The notes beneath the pieces were generated by a model that did no database searches, was not told the DNA's origin, and saw only the letters and a program-made list of their open reading frames with translations. Both the position numbers and the translations under genes were made by a program. This document shows positions 33,266-42,358 of a stretch of 64,000 nucleotides of DNA, piece by piece. The DNA is from Bacillus nitratireducens (GTDB lineage Bacteria; Bacillota; Bacilli; Bacillales; Bacillaceae_G). How positions within the stretch are numbered: position 1 is the first letter of the stretch; each line of letters begins with the position of its first letter. The stretch lies in the NCBI RefSeq assembly GCF_001884135.1, contig NZ_MAOC01000027.1:1-64000 (forward strand). The letters run 5' to 3'.

Positions 33266-33426
33266 TTCTATTTGTAAGAGATCTTCGTTAAAAAACGAAA
33301 TATTCTTCTGAATAGGATTAGTCTGTACATTTATAGAAAAGGGATGTATTTCGCTCTGCGAATATATAGTCTTTTTATATGATTTGTGCTGCCTCCTGTT
33401 CAGAACATGAAATAGGAGGCTTTTTT
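33261..33426 (+). promoter_or_regulatory. Attenuator of the MFS-vat operon
   Basis: A three-state leader. A (33261-33272) pairs with B (33311-33322) over 12 bp with one wobble. B, extended to 33306-33317, can pair with C (33394-33405) over 12 bp with one wobble. C overlaps the 5' arm of the terminator GCCTCCT (33391-33397)/AGGAGGC (33414-33420), which runs into six T directly before ATG 33427. The terminator stem also buries the AGGAGG ribosome site, so control may act on both transcription and translation. Confidence 0.85.
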
Positions 33427-34710
33427 ATGTCGACAAATGTAGTAACGAAACAAAACAATGGGGTATCACAAGTATTAAAAAACCGGTTTGTACAAGGAAT
33501 TCTTGCATCAGCATTATTTTTACAAATTGGAATATGGGTTCGAAACTTTGCGGTATTACTGTATGTAATGGAAATGACAAAAGGTGATGCTTTTGCTATT
33601 TCAATGATTTCGGTTGCTGAATTTGCTCCCATTTTTATTTTCTCATTCATTGGTGGAACTTTTGCTGATAGGTGGAAGCCAAAGAAGACCATGATATGGT
33701 GTGAGACGTTAAGTTCTATTTCCGTATTCGCTGTATTAATTACTCTTATGTTTGGAACGTGGAAAATCGTGTTTTTTGTCACGCTTATTTCTGCAATCCT
33801 TTCGCAGTTTTCTCAACCATCTGGTATGAAGTTGTTTAAACAGCATTTATCAACGGAACAAATTCAATTAGCGATGTCTATATATCAAACAATATTTGCA
33901 ATTTTTATGGTGTTAGGACCGATTCTTGGAACATTTATTTTTCATAGTTTTGGAATTTATATTTCAATCATCATAACAGGTATCGCTTTTTTACTTGCAG
34001 CAGCTGTGTTGTTATTACTTCCGAAAGATCTTGAGAATGAAAATGAGAAGAAAGAAATCACTCTATTACAGGAAATGCTAGACGGTATTAAATACGTAAA
34101 AAAGAAAAAAGCATTAACTTTGCTAGGGCTTTGTTTTATGGCAGCAGGACTTGGTATTGGGTTAATTCAGCCACTAGGTATATTTATTGTAACTGAGCAG
34201 TTAGGGCTATCAAAAGAGAGTTTACAATGGTTACTAACAGTAAATGGTGCAGGAATGATTGTTGGCGGAGCTTTAGCGATGGTATTTGCGAAAAATATTG
34301 CACCGCAAAAGATGTTAATTGTAGGGATGCTCGGCCAGGCGATTGGCATTGGTATTATAGGTTATTCGGAAAATTTATGGGTAACACTTACAGCACAACT
34401 TTTTAGTGGGTTAGCTCTTCCGTGTATCCAAATAGGTATTAATATGCTCATTATTCAAAATAGCGATACTGATTTTATTGGTCGTGTAAATGGCATTTTA
34501 AGTCCACTATTCACCGGTTCAATGGTAGTAACAATGAGTGTAGCTGGTTCATTAAAAGAAGTGTTCTCATTAGGTACGATGTATGAAGGCACAGCTTTAC
34601 TATTTATAATTGGATTATTATTTATTTTACCTATATACAATTTAAAGCCAGTAGTAGCGGTAGAAAGTGAAATGAATAGTAAAGGAAGTGCTGTACAACA
34701 TGAATCCTAA
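33427..34710 (+). CDS. MFS transporter, antibiotic-efflux type
   Basis: A 427-residue major facilitator of the MFS_3/Mef-like group with about 12 helices. The conserved loop after helix two reads [15 protein letters not shown] 33427 follows AGGAGG by eight bases; an in-frame ATG at 33379 lies upstream of the terminator and is unlikely. It is first in an operon with the Vat acetyltransferase (11-base overlap) under an attenuator of the vmlR type. Export of a ribosome-targeting antibiotic is therefore likely; which one is not shown. Confidence 0.88.
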   Translation: MSTNVVTKQNNGVSQVLKNRFVQGILASALFLQIGIWVRNFAVLLYVMEMTKGDAFAISMISVAEFAPIFIFSFIGGTFADRWKPKKTMIWCETLSSISVFAVLITLMFGTWKIVFFVTLISAILSQFSQPSGMKLFKQHLSTEQIQLAMSIYQTIFAIFMVLGPILGTFIFHSFGIYISIIITGIAFLLAAAVLLLLPKDLENENEKKEITLLQEMLDGIKYVKKKKALTLLGLCFMAAGLGIGLIQPLGIFIVTEQLGLSKESLQWLLTVNGAGMIVGGALAMVFAKNIAPQKMLIVGMLGQAIGIGIIGYSENLWVTLTAQLFSGLALPCIQIGINMLIIQNSDTDFIGRVNGILSPLFTGSMVVTMSVAGSLKEVFSLGTMYEGTALLFIIGLLFILPIYNLKPVVAVESEMNSKGSAVQHES

Positions 34711-35332
34711 TCCAAATGTTAAATACCCCATTGAGGGAAATCAAAACGTCCATTTTATAAAAAATACAATAACGAAATCTAATATACTTGTTGGTGACTA
34801 TTCTTATTATGATGCGAAAGATGGAGAAACATTTGAAGATCGAGTATTACATCATTATGAATTTCTTGGAGATCGACTTACCATTGGAAAGTTTTGTTGT
34901 ATTGCAAATGGAGTTACCTTTATTATGAACGGAGCGAATCATCGAATGGATGGATTTTCGGCATATCCATTTAATATATTTGGAAATGGGTGGGAGAAGT
35001 ATACACCTAATTTGTCTGATTTACCTTACAAAGGTGATACAGTTATAGGAAATGACGTTTGGATTGGTATGGATACAACGATTATGCCCGGAATAAAAAT
35101 AGGGGATGGTGCAATCATTGCAGCTAAATCTGTTGTGACTAGAGATATCGCACCATATACAATTGTGGGCGGAAACCCTGCAAATAAAATAAAGGAACGA
35201 TTCACAAATACAATAATAGAAGAATTATTGCAAATTCAATGGTGGCATTTTGATATTGAAAAAATAACCGAGAATATAGATGCTATTGTACAAGGAGATA
35301 TTGAACCATTAAGAAAGTTAAAAAGGGAATAA
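34700..35332 (+). CDS. Vat-like streptogramin A O-acetyltransferase
   Basis: A 210-residue left-handed beta-helix xenobiotic acetyltransferase. The hexapeptide-repeat region (about 55-165) includes [17 protein letters not shown], the catalytic His at about 81 in [10 protein letters not shown], and [19 protein letters not shown]. The residue order and length match VatD-type proteins, which acetylate streptogramin A (virginiamycin M). ATG 34700 lies inside the end of the MFS gene, so translation is coupled. GTG 34688 is a weaker start. Chloramphenicol-type XATs are an alternative. Confidence 0.9.
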   Translation: MNPNPNVKYPIEGNQNVHFIKNTITKSNILVGDYSYYDAKDGETFEDRVLHHYEFLGDRLTIGKFCCIANGVTFIMNGANHRMDGFSAYPFNIFGNGWEKYTPNLSDLPYKGDTVIGNDVWIGMDTTIMPGIKIGDGAIIAAKSVVTRDIAPYTIVGGNPANKIKERFTNTIIEELLQIQWWHFDIEKITENIDAIVQGDIEPLRKLKRE

Positions 35333-35402
35333 AAAATGCATGACAAAGAGTATCATACCTCCGAATTTTGTTAATGATAATAGAACAAGGAGGTGTGATA
35401 CT

Positions 35403-35558
35403 ATGGCACAAGACGTTTTATGTGAAGTAAACAACTGTAAATTTTGGGCTAACGGCAATAAATGTAGTGCAGATGCAATTTATGTAGTAAGTAATAAAGG
35501 GAAACATGCATCTACAACTGAAGAAACAGATTGCAAAACTTTCGATCCAGAAATATAA
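35403..35558 (+). CDS. DUF1540 domain-containing small protein
   Basis: A 51-residue Cys-rich protein with the DUF1540 pattern CEVNNCKFWANGNKC, then ADAIYVV and a final DC. Four Cys are placed to bind a metal. The start is chosen because GGAGGTGTG lies eight bases before ATG 35403. Such proteins are common in spore-formers; their role is unknown. It follows the vat gene by 71 bases and may be a separate transcript. Confidence 0.85.
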   Translation: MAQDVLCEVNNCKFWANGNKCSADAIYVVSNKGKHASTTEETDCKTFDPEI

Positions 35559-35566
35559 AATTTTGA

Positions 35567-35597
35567 AGGGTAGCCAAATCGTGGTTGCCCTTTTATT
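35567..35597 (+). terminator. Terminator of the DUF1540 gene
   Basis: AAGGGTAGCC (35567-35576) and GGTTGCCCTT (35584-35593), one wobble, then TTATT. Confidence 0.75.
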
Positions 35598-35660
35598 AAT
35601 TATAGTATTGATAATAAATCTCATTTTCATTCATTGTTTTTAACTTTTCTTTTTATTTTT

Positions 35661-36077
35661 TCATATTTTCTTCATAAGTGATGTAATCCAGAGCAATTCA
35701 TGTTCAATACGTGATTTACTAAATTCAATGACTTCTGTAATAAAAGATGAGCTAACATGTAAAGATTGAATAGCAGTAAGCTGTTTATGTAGTACGTCTT
35801 GGCGTATTGTTAAAATTTCTTTTCTAGCTTCGTAATCAAGTTTCTCAAATAGCGCGATACGCACAAGGAATTCAGCGTTATTTGTCGCAATCTTTTCGGA
35901 AAACTCTCTTAACATTTCATAAAAAATTCCTTCTCCTGTTTCAGTTATGTCGTACATATTTCGGTTTGGCTTTCCGACTTGTTTATGTATTTTTTTCGTT
36001 ATAGCACCCATATTTTCGAAGCGCCGAAGAGCGGGATACAGTGTATTATGGGGTTCAGCCGAGATACGTGTAAAAAC
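35661..36077 (-). pseudogene. PadR family regulator, N-terminally truncated
   Basis: The open part from ATG 36011 gives 116 residues covering the wing and the C-terminal coiled region of a PadR regulator (Vir_C type). Reading further upstream in frame gives RISAEPHNTLYPALRRFEN, the classic PadR HTH/wing junction, but the frame is broken by a TGA at 36083-36081 and the first helices are missing. DNA recognition is lost, so the gene is probably dead. Confidence 0.75.
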
Positions 36078-36172
36078 GGGTCATAAGCTGTGATATATTT
36101 CCATTATTGGTTTTTTAGTTAAAAATATCTACCTCATGATTAACAAAAAGCTGATTACCTATGCGCTATAAA

Positions 36173-36221
36173 TGAACTGCCCCCAATTGTTAAACAAAAC
36201 CTAGCAATTGGGGGCAGTTCA
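36173..36221. terminator. 17-bp inverted repeat after the DinB gene
   Basis: Perfect arms 36173-36189 and 36205-36221 (TGAACTGCCCCCAATTG and complement). The T-run is weak. It may terminate the minus-strand DinB gene or be a mobile remnant. Confidence 0.6.
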
Positions 36222-36283
36222 TAGTTATCATTTGACTCTTCTAGTGACTTTCTCAAGTAAAGCACCCTTTGGTTGAATAAGAT

Positions 36284-36805
36284 TTATTTATTCATTCCCA
36301 TCAATCGCTTAATTGTTCTTATTTGTCCACGATGATTAATTTCGTCTTCCATAACGTGAAACCACAAGTAGTAATTATTATAAGGCACACCATTATCCCA
36401 CTTGTTTTCCTCGAATAACCAGCTATCTTGTTTTGATTTCAGATATGTTAGTGTATTTTCTCTAACTTGTGATAATTCATTCAAATAATAATCTAAAGAT
36501 TGCTTTTTTATTCCTTCCCTTGCTTTGTCTCCAAGTTCTAAAGAAATTCGCCACTTTAGATATTCACTTTCAGTTAAATCTCTTTTTTCAAACGAGATAA
36601 CTTGATGAACAAACTCCATCGCTGCAATATGTGATAAGAGAGAACCAATAGTGTTTGAACTACCGTTTGGTAAGAAATCTAAATCACTTTGGTTTAAATT
36701 GGAGATTTCGCTCAATGTAACATCTCTTGTATGTTCAAGCATTGTTACAAGCTCTCCAATCTTATTTGAATAGTTTTCTCTTGAAATTATTCTATAATCT
36801 ATCAT
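36284..36805 (-). CDS. DinB/DUF664 family protein
   Basis: A 173-residue four-helix protein of the DinB/YfiT-like superfamily. The metal site is suggested by HIAAMEF (first His) and by WFHVMEDEINHRGQIRTIKR, in which the two His and a Gln match the family's C-terminal pattern. These proteins include thiol transferases and hydrolases; this one has no defined substrate. GGAGGGAT precedes the ATG. It is transcribed alone on the minus strand. Confidence 0.85.
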   Translation of the reverse strand: MIDYRIISRENYSNKIGELVTMLEHTRDVTLSEISNLNQSDLDFLPNGSSNTIGSLLSHIAAMEFVHQVISFEKRDLTESEYLKWRISLELGDKAREGIKKQSLDYYLNELSQVRENTLTYLKSKQDSWLFEENKWDNGVPYNNYYLWFHVMEDEINHRGQIRTIKRLMGMNK

Positions 36806-37053
36806 ATATATCCCTCCAATTCATGCTAAGCATAAGTTTACCAATAAAACAAAATCTGGAAATTCATGTAAAATAATGATATAATTTAATTGAATATAAA
36901 GAAAAAGGAAACCTGTTTTTATCAGTGTTACCTTATCCAAGACTAAATTTTACCCATACATCATTTTTTTGATGTAGCTCTTGAAGATAAAAACTATTTA
37001 ATTTTCAAGGAACAGTTATTAACTTAAAACTTATTATACGAGGAGGGTGTATC

Positions 37054-37356
37054 ATGAAAAAAATATGCTTTGTATTAATTGTCGACGCTGGTATAAATTA
37101 TGGTTCAATATTTTCTCTACCATTTTTAAGGAATCAGGATGATTTGAAGAAGTATTTTTCTAAGTATTATGATGTTTCAATTAATTATATTAGGGATAAA
37201 AACTCAGTTGACTATTTGGTAGTTCCCAAACCGTGTCCACCTTTTGATAATGAAAATAATCTTCCAATAATTGAAGTACCAGCAATCTTATTTATGGAAA
37301 AGAATTTTGAAAAAATAAAGACTTATATAGACAATTATTTTTCTAATAACTCATAA
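37054..37356 (+). CDS. Hypothetical 100-residue protein
   Basis: A soluble-looking protein with alternating strands and helices (KICFVLIVDAG, then DYLVVPKPCPPFD, then IEVPAILFMEKNFEKI). The family is not recognised. A very strong GAGGAGGGTG site lies seven bases before the ATG, and a hairpin terminator (37388-37436) follows, so it is probably a real gene. Confidence 0.65.
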   Translation: MKKICFVLIVDAGINYGSIFSLPFLRNQDDLKKYFSKYYDVSINYIRDKNSVDYLVVPKPCPPFDNENNLPIIEVPAILFMEKNFEKIKTYIDNYFSNNS

Positions 37357-37387
37357 AGAAAATAAAAGTACAGTAAAAAGAAGTCCG

Positions 37388-37436
37388 ATAAAAAACGAGT
37401 GGCGTAGAATATTTCTATTAATCATTCGTTTTTTAT
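37388..37436 (+). terminator. Hairpin after the 100-residue protein gene
   Basis: ATAAAAAACGA (37388-37398) and TCGTTTTTTAT (37426-37436), 11 bp with a 27-base loop. It ends immediately before the truncated P450. Confidence 0.6.
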
Positions 37437-37449
37437 TATATTTACATAT

Positions 37450-38316
37450 CAGTCTATCGCAAATGAACTTGTACAACATATCGGGAAATATAGTGAGGTT
37501 AATATCGTTGAAGAGTTTGCTGCACCTTTACCTGTTACCGTCATATCCGATTTATTAGGAGTGCCAACAACTGACCGTAAAAAAATTAAAGCATGGTCTG
37601 ATATTTTATTTATGCCGTATAGTAAAGATAAATTTAACGATTTGGATGTGGAAAAAGGAATTGCGTTAAATGAATTTAAAACATACCTTCTTCCAATTGT
37701 TCAAGAGAAAAGATATCATTTAACCGACGATATTATTTCAGATTTAATACTAGCTGAATATGAAGGCGAAAGATTAACCGATGAAGAAATTGTAACTTTT
37801 TCTTTAGGGTTATTAGCGGCAGGTAATGAAACTACTACAAATTTAATTATTAATAGCTTTTATTGCTTTTTAGTGGATTCCCCTGGAATATATGAAGAGT
37901 TAAGAAAAGAACCTACATTAATTTCAAAAGCGATTGAGGAAGTTTTACGCTATCGCTTTCCCGTTACATTAGCTAGGAGGATTACAGAGGACACAAATAT
38001 ATTTGGACTTTTTATGAAAAAGGATCAAATGATTGTTGCATGGGTAAGTGCAGCAAATTTAGATACGAAAAAGTTTTCACAAGCCGCTAAATTTAATTTA
38101 CACCGAATAGGAAATGAAAAGCATTTAACCTTTGGTAAAGGTCCTCACTTTTGCTTAGGGGCACCACTTGCACGTTTAGAAGCCGAGATTGCATTAACTA
38201 CCTTTATAAATGCTTTTGAAAAAATAGAGCTATCTTCATCTTTCAATTTAGAAAAATGTATATTGGAAAATGAACAAACTTTGAAATTCTTACCTATTTG
38301 CTTAAAAACTCAATAA
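37450..38316 (+). pseudogene. Truncated cytochrome P450
   Basis: The frame aligns with the intact P450 at 31924 from about its residue 129 (QSIANELVQHIG) to the end. The first 128 or so residues, including the C-helix HxxxR that contacts heme, are absent, and a stop lies upstream in frame. The I-helix AAGNETT, EEVLRY and heme loop FGKGPHFCLGAPLAR are intact. GTG 37561 could start a 251-residue frame, but that could not form a complete P450. Interpreted as a 5'-deleted gene. Confidence 0.85.
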
Positions 38317-38324
38317 ACTGTTCA

Positions 38325-38356
38325 GCAAGGTACAAAATTACTGTACCTTGTTTTTT
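38325..38356 (+). terminator. Terminator after the P450 remnant
   Basis: CAAGGTACA (38326-38334) and TGTACCTTG (38342-38350), then six T. Confidence 0.88.
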
Positions 38357-38428
38357 ATTTCTCAATTGTAAATTTTTAGCGGGCTATTTAGTATGGAAGT
38401 GTGTGAAAAAGAGTGGAGGAGGATGCTT

Positions 38429-39007
38429 ATGTTAACGAGTAATGGAAGTAAAACGTTTCAAACATTTATTAAATCTATAACGGATTTAATTGATAGTAAT
38501 TTATTAGAAGATCAAATTGTTTGTGCGATTGAAAAATTACTAGAAGAACTTTTAGAAAAGAAAACATGGCTTCCGTTAGATAAACAGAAGGCGAATTCGG
38601 CTCAATATGCACGACATTTACTGTATGAAGATCCATTAAAACGTTTTGAAGTATTAGCTCTCGTATGGAAAGGGGGACAATCTACACCATTACATGATCA
38701 TGATGGCACATGGGGAGTAGAAGGCGTTTTTTCAGGAAGGATAATGGTACAGAACTTTATACAAACTAAGCAGCTTGAAAATTCACTTGTTCATTTAACC
38801 CATACAGGAAATCTTTATTTGGGAGAAGGAGAAACAGATAAAGTCATTCCACCAGCTGATTGTCATATTCTTAAAACAGCTAAAAATGAAAGCGTTGTCA
38901 CAATTCATATTTACGGAAAACGTTTAGAAAAGTTTAAAGTATATGTCCCAACTGCAGAAAAGAATGTGTATATGTGTGAGACAAAATATATTAGTTATAG
39001 TTCATAG
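38429..39007 (+). CDS. Cysteine dioxygenase-like cupin protein
   Basis: A 192-residue cupin of the cysteine dioxygenase type (as in B. subtilis YubC). Iron ligands are His 89 and His 91 (TPLHDHDGTWG) and His 146 (PPADCHILKT), the three-His set of thiol dioxygenases. It oxidises cysteine, or a similar thiol such as 3-mercaptopropionate, to the sulfinate. ATG 38429 lies eight bases after GGAGG; in-frame ATGs at 38393 and 38423 are too close or unsupported. Monocistronic. Confidence 0.85.
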   Translation: MLTSNGSKTFQTFIKSITDLIDSNLLEDQIVCAIEKLLEELLEKKTWLPLDKQKANSAQYARHLLYEDPLKRFEVLALVWKGGQSTPLHDHDGTWGVEGVFSGRIMVQNFIQTKQLENSLVHLTHTGNLYLGEGETDKVIPPADCHILKTAKNESVVTIHIYGKRLEKFKVYVPTAEKNVYMCETKYISYSS

Positions 39008-39010
39008 TTT

Positions 39011-39057
39011 AAAATCAAAAGCTTTTCTTTAAAGAGAAAAGCTTTTGATTTTATTTT
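39011..39057 (+). terminator. Terminator of the dioxygenase gene
   Basis: A perfect 17-bp stem (39011-39027 and 39036-39052) and then TATTTTT. Confidence 0.9.
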
Positions 39058-39184
39058 TAATAATTTCTTGACCTGAAACGCTTTTCATAAATTATAAATA
39101 AGGAGTACTTCATGAGATCAGTATGAAAACGATACCTTTTGTTTATTATGAACTCGTGCATTTATAGAAAGTGGTGAAGAAATA

Positions 39185-40036
39185 ATGAAATTAATCGCAA
39201 TTGATTTAGATGGAACTCTTCTTTCCGGGAATAAAATGATTAGTAAAGAGAATGCAGAAGCAATTCGAAAATGTCAGGAAGCGGGTCATGTTGTAGCAAT
39301 TTGTACAGGACGTTCTATCGTCGATATTGAACGATTGTTGTTAGAAGTTAATTTAGAGTGTCCCATTATTGCGGAAAATGGTGCGCTTATATATAAAGAT
39401 AAAAAAATGATGAAGAGATATCCAATTCAAAATATGCAGGCACTTGAGATTGTGAACTATCTTGAAGAGAATGGTTTATATTATCAGCTTTATACTGATA
39501 AAGGTGTGTACGTACCGGATTATGGAGTAGAGAGTGTACGTAATGAAATCGAGTACGTGAAGAATTCGAATGAAAATTTCGACTTGAAAGAGTTAGAAAC
39601 GATTGCAGCATTATATCTTGAACATACAGCATTTCATAGTGCAGAAAGTTGTAAACCAATTGTAGAAACTGATATACATGTGCATAAGCTTTTACCATTT
39701 TCTTATGACATAGAAAAATTAAAAAAGTTAAAAGAAACGTTTCTGCATAATACTGATTTAGCAATTACATCTTCCTATTGGCATAATTTAGAGATTAATC
39801 ATCGAGATGCTCAAAAAGGAAATGGATTATATACTTTAGCAGAACACTTGAATATTCCAGTTGAAAATACTGTAGCGATAGGTGATGGTCTAAATGATGT
39901 TTCCATGATGGAAAAAGCAAATATATCAATTGCAATGGGGAACGCAGTTGAAGAAATAAAAGTGATGTGTCAATACGAAACTTTATCAAATGAAGAACAC
40001 GGTGTTGCACATGCTTTATATAAATATGTAATGTAA
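39185..40036 (+). CDS. Cof-type HAD phosphatase
   Basis: A 283-residue HAD phosphatase, Cof/YidA type with a type IIB cap. Motif I is DLDGTLL (catalytic Asp 7 and 9), motif II CTGRS, motif III a Lys before the GNGLYTLAEHL segment, and motif IV GDGLNDVSMMEKA. It probably dephosphorylates sugar phosphates or FMN. The substrate is not defined. Monocistronic, with an AT-rich hairpin at the end. Confidence 0.93.
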   Translation: MKLIAIDLDGTLLSGNKMISKENAEAIRKCQEAGHVVAICTGRSIVDIERLLLEVNLECPIIAENGALIYKDKKMMKRYPIQNMQALEIVNYLEENGLYYQLYTDKGVYVPDYGVESVRNEIEYVKNSNENFDLKELETIAALYLEHTAFHSAESCKPIVETDIHVHKLLPFSYDIEKLKKLKETFLHNTDLAITSSYWHNLEINHRDAQKGNGLYTLAEHLNIPVENTVAIGDGLNDVSMMEKANISIAMGNAVEEIKVMCQYETLSNEEHGVAHALYKYVM

Positions 40037-40040
40037 ATAT

Positions 40041-40084
40041 AAAAAGAAAAAAGAATCCAAATGGATTCTTTTTTCTTTTTATTA
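40041..40084 (+). terminator. Terminator of the HAD gene
   Basis: A perfect 18-bp stem (40041-40058 and 40063-40080) with loop AAAT. The remaining 300 bases to the next gene hold a small hairpin (TTCTATG/CATAGAA near 40093) and a TATAAT near 40329, nothing else clear. Confidence 0.9.
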
Positions 40085-40388
40085 GGGGTAAGGTATTCTA
40101 TGAGATTCATAGAAGCCTTATTACATTTTATTATATAGAATATATTGGAATAAATGTTTATATTTTTCATAATAATTGTGAAAATTTTATGAACTTTATA
40201 TTTTTTGTATTTTTATACTGCTGCTAGCAGCGCGTAACACTCCCATATTATTTTCTGTTTTTAATTGAAAAATAGAATTTGTTCGAATAATTATTCTATA
40301 GCTATATACCTAGGAGCACTTTCTTCGTATAATGAAGAAGTATGAATTTTGAATTTGTATAAATTTTACATATAGAGGTGAAAAAGGA

Positions 40389-42149
40389 ATGAATGCGCGG
40401 CTAATGGAACTTATTGATGTGAGTACAATAGAAACCATGGCAGAACAATTTTATAACTTAACCAACATATCACATCAACTTCTTGATGCTGAAAACGAAT
40501 GTATATTTTCATTTGGAATTAATGAAATGAAAGTATGTAAACTTCCCAAAATCGAAATCCCCCTTTTCTTATACAATCAATATTTAGGATCTTTTGTTGT
40601 ATGGTCCAAACGAAGCGAAATTTTCAATTGCCAAAAATATTTTGAAATGCTTTCTAACCTCATTATAGATGGGGTGAAAAAAGCAGTTCAAAGTAAAAAT
40701 ACATCGTTACTTTCTCGAAAAGAGGAAGAACTACATACGATCTTACAAAACATGCCTGTTATGGTTGATGCGCTTGACTATAATGGAGATTTTGTTTTGT
40801 GGAATCGAGAATGCGAGATTGTAACAGGTTATACTGCTGATGAAATAATTGGGAATCCAAACGCTCTTCAATTACTGTATCCTGACCATAATTATCGCCA
40901 TCAAATACAAAATAAATTTTTGACTCGTGGAAAAAATTTTAGAGATTGGGAAATGAGTTTAACATGTAAAAATGGTGAAATTAAAACGATAATGTGGTCC
41001 AATATATCTGAGCAGTTTCCTGTAACAGGATTTAGTTACTGGGCTGTTGGGGTAGATATTACACATTTAAAAGCGATAGAAGGGCAATTAAAACAACAAA
41101 CGTCTGAATTAGAATTAATTTTTAAAGCTTTACCAGATTTATGTTTTTTAACAGAAGACGATGGGACAATTATAGATTATAAAGCAGGATCTCCTACAAA
41201 ATTTTACGTACCCGCAGAAGCTTTTATGGGAAAAAAGTTTTACGAAATATTACCGTCTCCAGTAGCACAGCAATTTCAAGAAGCAATTCGCCAATTGAAA
41301 GAAGAAGGAAAGAATGTAATTGTAGAATATCCTCTAACAATTAATGGAAGCATCGATTTCTTTGAAGCTAGATGTTTACCATTATTACAAGATAAAATTA
41401 TGATCATTGTCCGCGATATTACAGAGCGGAAAAAGGCAGAAGAATTGCTAAATAAATCAGATACACTTGCAGCAATTGGACAATTAGCAGCCGGTGTGGC
41501 TCACGAAGTGAGGAACCCACTAACGGTAATAAAAGGGTTTATTCAATTATTCCAAATTAACAAAGAAGATCAAGAAAGATATTTTGACCTTATGCTTTCT
41601 GAAATCGAGAGAATTGAAGTGATCCTTCAAGAGTTTTTATCGATTGCTAAAACAGATGAAATCTCAACTGAAGAGAAAAATATTTATCAAGTATTTAAAA
41701 ATGTTGTTTCTTTAATGAACACAAAAGCAATTATGACGAATATTCAAGTTGAGTTATTTGCAGATTCCGACGAACTAGCTATTGAATGCTCCGAAAATCA
41801 ATTGAAACAAGTATTTATTAATATTTTGCAAAATTCAATCGAAGCAATGCCTGATGGTGGTAAGATTTCTATTCATATGAAAGAAATAAATGAAGATGGC
41901 GTAATTATAGCTGTAGTCGACGAAGGCATAGGAATACCAGAGGAAAGAATAAAAAGATTGGGTGAACCTTTTTATAGTACGAAAGAAAAGGGGACAGGAA
42001 TTGGATTGATGTTAAGTTACAAAATTGTTGAAAGTCATCAAGGAACCATAAGTATTATGAGTGATGTTGGTGTTGGGACAACTGTAACTATTTTTTTACC
42101 AAAAATTCAAAGTGCAAATATAAATCCAAGAGTAAGGGTAGATGTATAA
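40389..42149 (+). CDS. Soluble PocR/PAS/PAS sensor histidine kinase
   Basis: A 586-residue kinase with no membrane segment. Residues 1-100 look like a PocR ligand-binding domain (LMELIDVSTIETMAEQFYNL). A PAS domain follows (about 115-235, with LHTILQNMPVMVDALDYNG), then a second PAS (about 240-350), then HisKA with His 372 in AAGVAHEVRNPLTVIKG, and an HATPase domain (NSIEAMPDGG, DEGIGIPEERI, GTGIGLMLSYKIVESH). The H-box is of the KinA/KinB sporulation type. No response regulator is adjacent, so it may feed Spo0F or another distant regulator. Confidence 0.9.
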   Translation: MNARLMELIDVSTIETMAEQFYNLTNISHQLLDAENECIFSFGINEMKVCKLPKIEIPLFLYNQYLGSFVVWSKRSEIFNCQKYFEMLSNLIIDGVKKAVQSKNTSLLSRKEEELHTILQNMPVMVDALDYNGDFVLWNRECEIVTGYTADEIIGNPNALQLLYPDHNYRHQIQNKFLTRGKNFRDWEMSLTCKNGEIKTIMWSNISEQFPVTGFSYWAVGVDITHLKAIEGQLKQQTSELELIFKALPDLCFLTEDDGTIIDYKAGSPTKFYVPAEAFMGKKFYEILPSPVAQQFQEAIRQLKEEGKNVIVEYPLTINGSIDFFEARCLPLLQDKIMIIVRDITERKKAEELLNKSDTLAAIGQLAAGVAHEVRNPLTVIKGFIQLFQINKEDQERYFDLMLSEIERIEVILQEFLSIAKTDEISTEEKNIYQVFKNVVSLMNTKAIMTNIQVELFADSDELAIECSENQLKQVFINILQNSIEAMPDGGKISIHMKEINEDGVIIAVVDEGIGIPEERIKRLGEPFYSTKEKGTGIGLMLSYKIVESHQGTISIMSDVGVGTTVTIFLPKIQSANINPRVRVDV

Positions 42150-42182
42150 CGCTTCGTTCTATTTCTAACTCTTAATAAATTT

Positions 42183-42240
42183 AATATGCGATAAGAAAGG
42201 GCTTAGTGAATACTAAGCCCTTTCTTATCGCATATTTTTA
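42183..42240 (+). terminator. Long terminator after the kinase gene
   Basis: A perfect 25-bp stem (42183-42207 and 42212-42236), loop GAAT, T-rich end. The strongest hairpin in the window. Confidence 0.9.
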
Positions 42241-42358
42241 TATTAAATTTAGTAAACTTTACCTTTTCTTAACTATTTTTTAAATTACTATTAAGTTTTT
42301 AATATTATATTGATATTTATATATTTTAATGAAAGTGTGGTTGGAAGGAGATTATTAC

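Noticed and set aside
37561-38316. A stand-alone 251-residue P450 gene
   Set aside because: Homology continues upstream of the GTG to 37450, and the heme-contacting C-helix is missing, so it is a truncated gene.
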